This document shows positions 14,583-21,169 of a stretch of DNA of 21,169 nucleotides, piece after piece (the first letter of the stretch is position 1; each line of letters starts with the position of its first letter). The notes below the pieces were generated by a model. It was not told the origin of the DNA and ran no database searches. It saw only the letters and a list, made by a program, of their open reading frames with translations. Made by a program: the position numbers and the translations under genes. The DNA is from Polytrichum commune (lineage: Eukaryota; Streptophyta; Polytrichopsida; Polytrichales; Polytrichaceae). The stretch lies in assembly GCA_950295325.1 (NCBI GenBank), contig CATNTY010000056.1, positions 1-21,169 of the forward strand, in the 5' to 3' direction.

Positions 14583-14774
14583 CTTGGCGTTATCACCCTT
14601 GTTAACATGGTAGATGTGGTGGGAGATGTTTCGAGGTTAATGGCAACCAACATACACAATGGTATGGTACTCAAAGAAGGTGATGGTATTGTGTGTAAAT
14701 AAATAAATAAATAAGAAATAAGAAAAACTGCCATTGTAGTATTTGTGTACCAAACATCCCCTAGTACCGAGGGG

Positions 14775-15340
14775 TTGTTTACACCATGGACCATGAAGTC
14801 ATCCCAAGGCCCTGTAAAATTCACGATTGGCCGTTGAAATCGTCTCAAGACTTCTTTGGTTTACACCAAGGAAAAAAGATGTCAAAGTGACCATGAAATT
14901 CGAGATCCCCAAAAAGACATATTTAAAGGCCTACGTTATCCATCGACATGGTTCAACGGATTTTGCGGTGGGAGAGGCAAAATAGGTGCTATGGTAGAAA
15001 AAGACAAGGCTCACTACAAAGAAATATTGTTATAATATTTTTATTAATGATTTTTCTTGGGGTAAGAGAAGATGACAACAAGAGAAGACGAGAGAATGAT
15101 CAAACTTTTTTTTTAAAAAAAATTCAAAATTGTCCTTTTTGGGAATATATTAAAAGAATCAACACATTCGCTTTTTGGTGCATCCTCTAGGTCCACATTA
15201 GGTTTACACCTAGTGAGAGGCCCAAATGCTTTGTAAATTGGTTCTTTAAGAAATCAGACCATGGAAGTTGGACCATGAAGTCGGACCATGGGAAAAGACC
15301 ATCTTCCATGGTCCGACTTCATGGTCCATGGTGTAAACAA
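14775..15340. mobile_element. 566-bp non-autonomous DNA element with 26-bp perfect TIRs
   Basis: The terminal inverted repeats at 14775-14800 and 15315-15340 are identical over 26 bp and begin TTGTTTACACCATGG. A subterminal hairpin lies at 15269-15328: perfect 23-bp arms with a 14-nt loop, built from the same ACCATGAAGTC core as the TIR. No transposase is encoded. A clear target duplication is not visible, so the superfamily is not assigned. The high identity of the TIRs suggests fairly recent activity. Confidence 0.85.
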
Positions 15341-16503
15341 GGTTCAAGTTATGATGTGGGTATCTTCGGTGCCCTTATCTTAAGTAGTTGATCCGACCTT
15401 ATCACCAAGACCAAGCGATTTTGTCTCCACCTATCACACAACCCCTTTCATTGAGAGTAAAACTACACAAGCAAAAGCTTCTACAAAATGCTTAAGATAG
15501 TTTTAAAAATATTATTTAATAATAATAAAACAAAAAAACACACACACACCTAGCTTTTCGGACCTACACCGTAATTACCAATGTTAAAATTACCATGTTT
15601 AACACTTGGAAACACTAGGGTTTTGACCGATCATGTTCAAAAATCTTCCCAGACATTGGATCTCAACCTCAACCTAATTACAAGTTCGGTGGGGCAACGT
15701 AAAAGAATCTAAGCCCTTGCATGTGCCGAAGATGGTGGAGTGTTCTCTCAATGTTGGTCCCCGTTTTCTTTCCTTGATTGATGGGGTTGTGGCCATGATA
15801 AACGACTTGGCTCAAGCTCAAGCCTTGCAAGTTTGGTAGGTCGAGGGAAAACAATTCGAGCTTAAATGTTGAAGGGCCTCGTTACCCTGGAGCTTGAGGG
15901 CCCTTGACCCATGATATACAAATTATAGGAATGGTCGAGAAATTGGAGACAGTCCAAGTCCACTTTACACTAGACTTGAAGGCATGAGAGACCAAAGAAA
16001 TTTGTATGGATGAAAAATCTACATGGCTTCCTACATGGCAGCAAGTGGATGATGTTTCATGGTCTACTGGATGTTGCATTAGGCCCATCAATAAGAGATG
16101 GGTCTATTACATAACTAGGGGCAACGGCAGTTAATTAAATCGTCATGGACTCCTATAACTTTAACAATGTTATGGCAAGGATTTGAACCCGAACATATGT
16201 CGCAATCCCTCGATGTGGTTCACTTTCACTTTAAACTGAGCTTGAAGCCCAACAATCGCAAAATTGGATTTCTATTTCCCACGGTATAGCCTTTGCATGA
16301 TTTTCAAGGCCCTTAGATTTTTATGGTCAAGATTCTTGGTTTGTGTGTGAAGCGGCCCTGAAAGGGTGGACCTTTGTCTCCTCACTTATTACCAATTGGT
16401 CGTAGAGTTCAATGACCAAATTGGAACTTGTAGGGCAACAATTGGATGTTTCGATTTTGACTCGGCCTTGGAAATCAACCCATAGTAGAGGGGCACCATA
16501 GCT
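15341..16503. other. Intergenic with degenerate repeat fragments
   Basis: Includes a CA-rich simple repeat at about 15538-15550. The segment at 15681-15758 is a diverged direct copy of 16638-16716. On the minus strand a tRNA B-box-like GGTTCAAATCC lies at 16179-16189, possibly a SINE or tRNA remnant. No gene was recognised. Confidence 0.4.
15681..15758 (+). repeat. Direct copy of the right arm of the 16.6-kb hairpin
   Basis: The shared order is CAAGT-CGGTGGG-CAA-GT, AAAAGAAT-T-A-CCCTT, CATGTGCC-AAGATGG-GGAG and ATGTTGGT. It is diverged and lies 957 bp from its partner at 16638-16716. Confidence 0.6.
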
Positions 16504-16695
16504 CCATCATTTTAGGCACATGTAAGGGTTAACATTCTTTTACCTTGGCCCACCATACTTGCAAGCTTAAGCTATGTGTGGCTGGCCCTTCAAGTCATGG
16601 CATTGCCACACACAACTCGAACTACAGCTCAAGCTTGCAAGTCGGTGGGCCAAGGTTAAAAGAATTTGAACCCTTACATGTGCCTAAGATGGCGG
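16504..16695. repeat. Long imperfect hairpin (about 79- and 91-nt arms)
   Basis: The reverse complement of 16504-16582 aligns with 16605-16695. Shared blocks include AAGCTTGCAAGT, GGTGGGCCAAGGT, AAAAGAAT and CCCTTACATGTGCCTAA. The loop is about 22 nt. The right arm has an insertion of about 12 nt. No coding capacity. This could be a foldback element or a MIR-like locus; sequence alone cannot decide. Confidence 0.7.
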
Positions 16696-17130
16696 AGGTT
16701 TTGTCTTGATGTTGGTTCGAATTCCTTGAAATGATATTCAAGTCCAAGCCCTAACTTTGACTTGTAGAATTTTCAAAGTCCGATGATTGCAAGTATATGT
16801 TCGAACTTGAACTTGAAAAACAATCCAAATCTCAAAGGAACCAAATCTCTCCTATTTATACACATATAAGGGTCCGAAGTGTATAGTCTTTGCCCACCAA
16901 ACTTGAGCTCGAGCTATGAGTGGTTGACCCTTCCCTTACACTTCACTCAAAACCAATTGCGATAAAGTTAGCTTTCTTTCACCCAAAGTAAAGAAACAAA
17001 AACAAAAACAAAAACAAAGAGGAAGAGAGGAGAAACATCGATGTTCTTGCACCAAATGTGAACGTGAACCCATTTGTCTTGCATTGATCATGGTCATCTA
17101 TGATGTTGTTTTCACCCACTACTGTAGTAA
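16696..17130. other. Intergenic, no gene recognised
   Basis: Contains a short (AAAAAC)n-type simple repeat at about 16990-17019. The stretch 16855-16925 has words also found in the hairpin region (GCCCACCAAACTTG, GAGCTATG), so it may be another decayed copy. Confidence 0.3.
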
Positions 17131-17453
17131 CACTAAAAAAGATGTTTAATGTTTGATTATATTCAATGTTGTTACCACAATACCTTGCTCTCAGCACTAA
17201 TTTTCAATTCCTTGACAATTAGTGTTAGACATAAATGTGCCGCTACCTTCCCTACAACCACCTCCCCTCGTGTGAAGCATGAATTTCATATCCTTATTAA
17301 CACTAAATTCAAACATGTAACTTCCACATATTACCATAGTTGATATTTAGTGTTTGAGTTTACATCTAATGTTACTTACTTTCATAGGGTTATTGACATT
17401 TAGTGTATGCCTTCGTATTTAGTGTATCAAACGCTAAGTAACCTTTTTTAGTG
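17131..17453. mobile_element. Small CACTA-like non-autonomous element
   Basis: The left end CACTAAAAAAG and the reverse complement of the right end, also CACTAAAAAAG, extend as imperfect TIRs for about 25 bp to a shared GTTTG. The interior holds several copies of TTAGTGT in either orientation (about 17220, 17299, 17347, 17399, 17419), like the subterminal repeats of CACTA (En/Spm) elements. The flanking triplets are TAA and TAG, so a 3-bp target duplication is not exact. No transposase. Confidence 0.6.
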
Positions 17454-18200
17454 TAGTGTAGAGTAATAAGAAAGCATTGAGTTTCCCCATTGTTATTGAT
17501 ATCCAAGCTATCGTGTACATGTTAGATTTAGGCATATATGAATTTTATATTATTCGGCCAACAAGTGCCACGTGGCAACATGTGAGTGGTTGGAACATCT
17601 TCAAAGATGACATGGAAACTCAATCTAGATAAAGTTGTGTGGTGTGTTTGTATATGTGTTTTTATTATTATGCGGACTGTATTTGGATTGTAGCTCTTGT
17701 AAATTTTATTTTTTGTTTCTTGCAAAAGTTCTAAAGTTTATAGCATTTGTATAGTGAGCTTTGAGATACATTTTTTGGGAATTGTTATGAGGACTTTAAT
17801 GCGTATGATGTATTTGTGCTTGGTTGGGTATGTGGCCTAAATAACGTGGTCATTATTTCTTACTTGGAATAACATGGGCCCATATTCTAGTGGTACATAC
17901 AAGGGAAGGTTTCCTACTCAAGTACGGGCACCAAACATACATGTGTCACGATGAGATTGGACTATATGCTATGAATACATACACCATCCTAAGGTGAATA
18001 GGTAGTGACGGGAACGGGAGGGCCTAACTTATGTGATCACTTCAAGAGTAAAAGAGTAGGATAAATCTCAACTTTTGGACTCTTGCAATTTTTATATCTC
18101 TACTATGACTTTAAAACTCAAATGGACAGTCTTTGTGAGTTTGCTTTTGTTGATGGATCGGATATTTCCCAAGCCAATCCAATAGTCGTTAAATGTATGT
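17454..18200. other. Intergenic, AT-rich
   Basis: No coding frame with support. A 12-bp perfect palindrome with a G-box core, TGCCACGTGGCA, is at 17566-17577. Nothing else was recognised. Confidence 0.35.
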
Positions 18201-18204
18201 GGAG

Positions 18205-18480
18205 TTGGAACTGTTCATAAATAAATACATAATAAACCAACGTTGGGCAATCCGACGTGAATTTGAGCCCACTGGCCCTACCCTGTTCAAGAACTCTCTT
18301 GGTGCAGGGTGTGGTTTATTGCCCACATTGCGGTGGGTGGGCTCTTGGCTTCCTACTTACTTAAATAAATTTTTTTCCCATCAAGTAGAGAGAAGATGTC
18401 ACGGCGGGGAATCGAACCACCAACCACTTCATTTGGAAATGGGTACCTCCCCACTATCACCCCGGTAGTTTAGGACCGTC
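18205..18480 (-). mobile_element. SINE-like element (tRNA-type B box)
   Basis: On the minus strand, GGTTCGATTCC matches the RNA polymerase III B-box consensus exactly (about 18408-18418). It lies some 40 nt downstream of GGTGATAGTGGGG, a degenerate A-box position. This head is followed by a body running toward 18240 and an AT-rich tail. The order is that of a tRNA-derived SINE. The A box is poor and no flanking target duplication was found, so it may be an old, inactive copy. Confidence 0.55.
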
Positions 18481-18741
18481 TCAGACCATGAAAGTGTCCA
18501 CAATAGGGCCATACATTGTGGTTGCAGATTATGTTGTCCATTGTGCACATGAACGTGTGACCCAATTCACTAGTTTCGTGATAGAAGATAAAAGTTGATT
18601 GAATGGGTGAATGTTCATAACACTTGCCAAAGGGGTGGTGAAGATGTTGATTACTATTATAGAGCACAGGCATTGTTATTTATAGCATATTTAACCCTTT
18701 TATTTGGGTCAGGTTCACCAAATTAGTCTACATTGTTTATG

Positions 18742-18946
18742 TATTTAGTGTCACTTGCTAATTGAAACTACGCAATGCTATAACTTCCTACTATATAGAA
18801 TTCATGTTTTTACCAACAAATCATATATAAGTTGCATGGACGTTATACGACATAGATGACTTTACTTGATAAACAACTACATCTTTTAACAAACCAAAAG
18901 TGAAGGCATTGTGTAATCGCAAATAGTAAGTGTCACTAAATATCAT
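18742..18946. mobile_element. Small foldback element, about 205 bp
   Basis: The left end TATTTAGTGTCACTTGCTAA pairs with the right end, whose reverse complement reads TATTTAGTGACACTTACTAT. The match is near perfect over about 20 bp. The AT-rich interior has no coding capacity. It is related in motif to the CACTA-like element at 17131-17453. Confidence 0.55.
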
Positions 18947-19110
18947 ACATGTTGCAGTGAACTTAATTTGGGATGAATCAACAACCAACCTATATGAGAC
19001 ATGTTTTTACTAGTACCCTCTCAGTAGCCAAAGCGTTATGAAACCAAACCATGGTTAAAATGATCATACAGAATTCGAGAATCCATCCAATGAATGAGGA
19101 GAACCAATGG

Positions 19111-19253
19111 CTAGTTATAGATGAACCGGTTGAGAAATAATTGGTTCAAATTCAAGACTTCATGAAAATTACCGATTGACTAGAGAATTTTAGTGTATAC
19201 TACTTATGTTAGTAAAGAAAAACCAAACAAAAGATGCCAACATGTAAGCGATG
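19111..19253 (+). repeat. Dispersed repeat, copy 2
   Basis: Diverged copy of 14433-14582 in the same orientation, sharing AGATGAACCGGTTGAG and the motifs that follow. A C14A8 run (19289-19310) lies 36 bp downstream. Confidence 0.6.
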
Positions 19254-19288
19254 TAAATTAGGAAACAATAGAATCTCAAGCGATTATG

Positions 19289-19310
19289 CCCCCCCCCCCC
19301 CCAAAAAAAA
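19289..19310. repeat. C14A8 mononucleotide run
   Basis: Fourteen C followed directly by eight A on the plus strand. Such runs are prone to sequencing and length error. Confidence 0.9.
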
Positions 19311-21100
19311 TCCTCGGTCATGGAATCAATCACATTATTAAGGGCGACTGAACATGAAGGATGACTCAATTATGGTGTTGAAGTCATATAAGTTACAACA
19401 CGGAGAAGATTCAACCTCGCTAGAATATGTGATCACGTTTTCCTTGCAAAACATCAAGAATTTCAGTAAACTAGAAATACAGAAAACGGTGAAAATGAGC
19501 TGATTCGGCCAGAAATAGTGGCTTGAAATTTGTTCAATGATTTCCATAGATGGAGCAGAGGATATGACAAGGATTGCAAGTTTTTTTTAAATTAAAAATT
19601 TATTAAAAAGTTTATTGTAACTAATTAGTTACATTTTCTCAAAGAGTCAAGTAATTCAAACCCTGTTTGTATAATAGACTTCCCTAATTCAAGCATCAAA
19701 ATATCTCACTTTGCATGCGAATGCACGCAAACACACGTAACTTAATGGCACTTAAAAGTGATCCCAAGTGGTGTGAAACATGACCTATCGGACCAATCAC
19801 TGTATATGGCATGTCACTACATCCTTTTTGGGCCACTGTCTGTACAAATTAGCCATTTTGGGTTCACTCAATAATAATTATACTCGTAGTGTAGTGCATT
19901 AGTATCGGTCATTCACCATTTCTTGTTATTTCCTACCTTAACTGAAAATCAAGAAGTTAGGGTCACACTAATCAGGGACCACGAACCATTGATATGTGTT
20001 ATAATTTCTAGATGGGTTATGGGATTATGATTGTTGCTTTGGGGACCGTATATAATGGATGTGTCAGGTCCAACATTTTGGTGTGTGTTTGGAAACGTTA
20101 GCGATGTTCACAAAGAAGATGTGCTCATGCGCAAGGTGTGTTGCACCTTCAATTGCCTTGCCTCCTAGTGATTGCATTGTTGTTTTTGGGTCTCATTCAT
20201 CAACTCTTGCCCTTCTCATATTGGCCCTCTATCACTAAGTTTGTAAATTTTTACTAAACTCCCTCCCTATCATTTTGGGTGCAGTGCTAGATTGAACCGG
20301 AAATCGTCTCATCCAATCATCAATTGCCATGAACCTCGTGCACATTCATTTCAAGTTACAAAATCGGAGTTGAGATTTGGAAGTTATAAGAGGTTGAAGT
20401 GACATGGGTCCTTTCTTTGAAGCGATAACATAGTGTCCCCCGATTGTGCTTATTATTACACCTTCGAGGGTGCTCACATTATAAACATAGAGTCAAATGT
20501 CATCGTAACCTATGCCTTTTGGGTGTTCATTCTTATAATACAAGCTTTGGAATATACCACTTGAATAAAGGTGTTCAATTAAGAAAAATGACCATGTAAG
20601 GTCAAAAGTGGACATACTCCAAACGCCAAACTCCACGGGGCCCTTCTATGAACCGAGACATAAGGTGGGAGCCCCTTAAACCGAAAAGTTAAGGTATTTG
20701 GCAAACATGTGACAATTGTGTGAACCCTAGAAAAAATTATAAGTAAAAAAGAAAGAGACCGAGCGTATTGTAGATCTCCTGCCCCCCTCAACATTGAAAT
20801 AAATACAAATGTTTGAAGTGAAAATTGTGTTGGCACCCAAAACCACATGCATGTGAACTTTAGTTGACACGTGAACGTTTGATATAGCATATAAGAAAAA
20901 TGACTCTCAAACATGATGGTTATCACAACACCTAGATGTTTGCAAAACGGAAGGCAATTGTGCAACACATGTACCAAAGAGCAACCTTCTTCAAAGCAAA
21001 GATATAAGTTGTTGAAGACCCATGTACATTAGCATCAAGTTGTCCCTCTTTCATAGTACATGTTACCGCTCCTCTCATAACTTTCTCATATGCACATCGC
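19311..21100. other. Intergenic, no gene recognised
   Basis: AT-rich. The longest open frame (20579-20977, minus, 132 codons) has no recognisable domain. Its composition (many Phe, Leu, Cys, His) looks like translated noncoding DNA. No terminal repeats were found. Confidence 0.35.
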
Positions 21101-21103
21101 ATT

Positions 21104-21169
21104 CATTGTCAAAGTGAAGATCCTCCAAATTGTTAAATGATCACATAGACCCCCTCTCCCCCCCCCCCC
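21104..21169 (+). repeat. Copy of a repeat also found at 5915-5990, ending in a C-run
   Basis: TCAAAGTGAAGAT-CT, TAAATG-TCA-ATA and GAC-CCCC blocks occur in the same order in both places, roughly 50-80 bp. The window ends inside a run of at least nine C, so the right limit is unknown. Confidence 0.55.

Noticed and set aside
16179-16189. tRNA gene suggested by a B-box-like GGTTCAAATCC on the minus strand
   Set aside because: No acceptor stem, anticodon arm or A box could be arranged around it. At most a tRNA or SINE remnant.
16979-17197. Minus-strand 72-codon frame with a hydrophobic Phe/Leu tail
   Set aside because: The tail is a translation of the AAAAAC simple repeat. The frame overlaps the CACTA-like end.
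20579-20977. 132-codon minus-strand frame as a gene
   Set aside because: No domain, no sensible start context or splice sites, and composition typical of AT-rich noncoding DNA.

Overview
The window looks like nuclear DNA of a land plant, most likely a vascular plant. Both recognisable genes are on the minus strand and have several exons with GT-AG introns. One encodes a plant-type membrane-anchored alpha/beta hydrolase. The rest is AT-rich DNA with miniature inverted-repeat elements, a SINE-like sequence, tandem repeats and long C/G runs. I cannot name the species.

Layout, left to right. (1) Positions 1-4468, minus: a gene whose N-terminus is at 4468 and whose 3' end lies beyond the left edge. 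It encodes a long, Ser/Pro/Arg-rich, probably disordered protein, followed by coiled-coil exons. Exon 1 (3745-4468) and exon 2 (starting at 3056) join in frame across a 688-bp intron holding a perfect (GA/TC)107 tract. The coiled-coil exons at 582-860 and 1-106 also join in frame. The exon 2 to exon 3 junction is unresolved. (2) 4469-5740: upstream region with four CACGTG G-boxes, two CCAAT boxes and a GC-rich block. (3) 5741-6809: intergenic DNA and the 3' flank of the next gene. (4) 6810-10608, minus: a four-exon alpha/beta hydrolase gene whose model is in frame throughout and predicts 381 residues. Its 1.9-kb first intron carries about four degenerate tandem copies of a 350-440-bp unit. (5) 10609-11280: its upstream region, with a homopyrimidine tract and a hairpin. 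(6) 11280-21169: no convincing gene. This part holds a G-run inverted-repeat element, about 100-bp tandem repeats, a 566-bp element with 26-bp perfect terminal inverted repeats and a nested hairpin, a long imperfect hairpin near 16.6 kb, a CACTA-like element, a SINE-like sequence, a small foldback and several dispersed repeat pairs.

The two genes share orientation but nothing in the sequence links their functions. I see no defence system, biosynthetic cluster, rRNA or intact tRNA. The most notable items are the microsatellite acting as a splice-site pyrimidine tract, the repeat-filled hydrolase intron, and the unusual inverted repeats of the right half.
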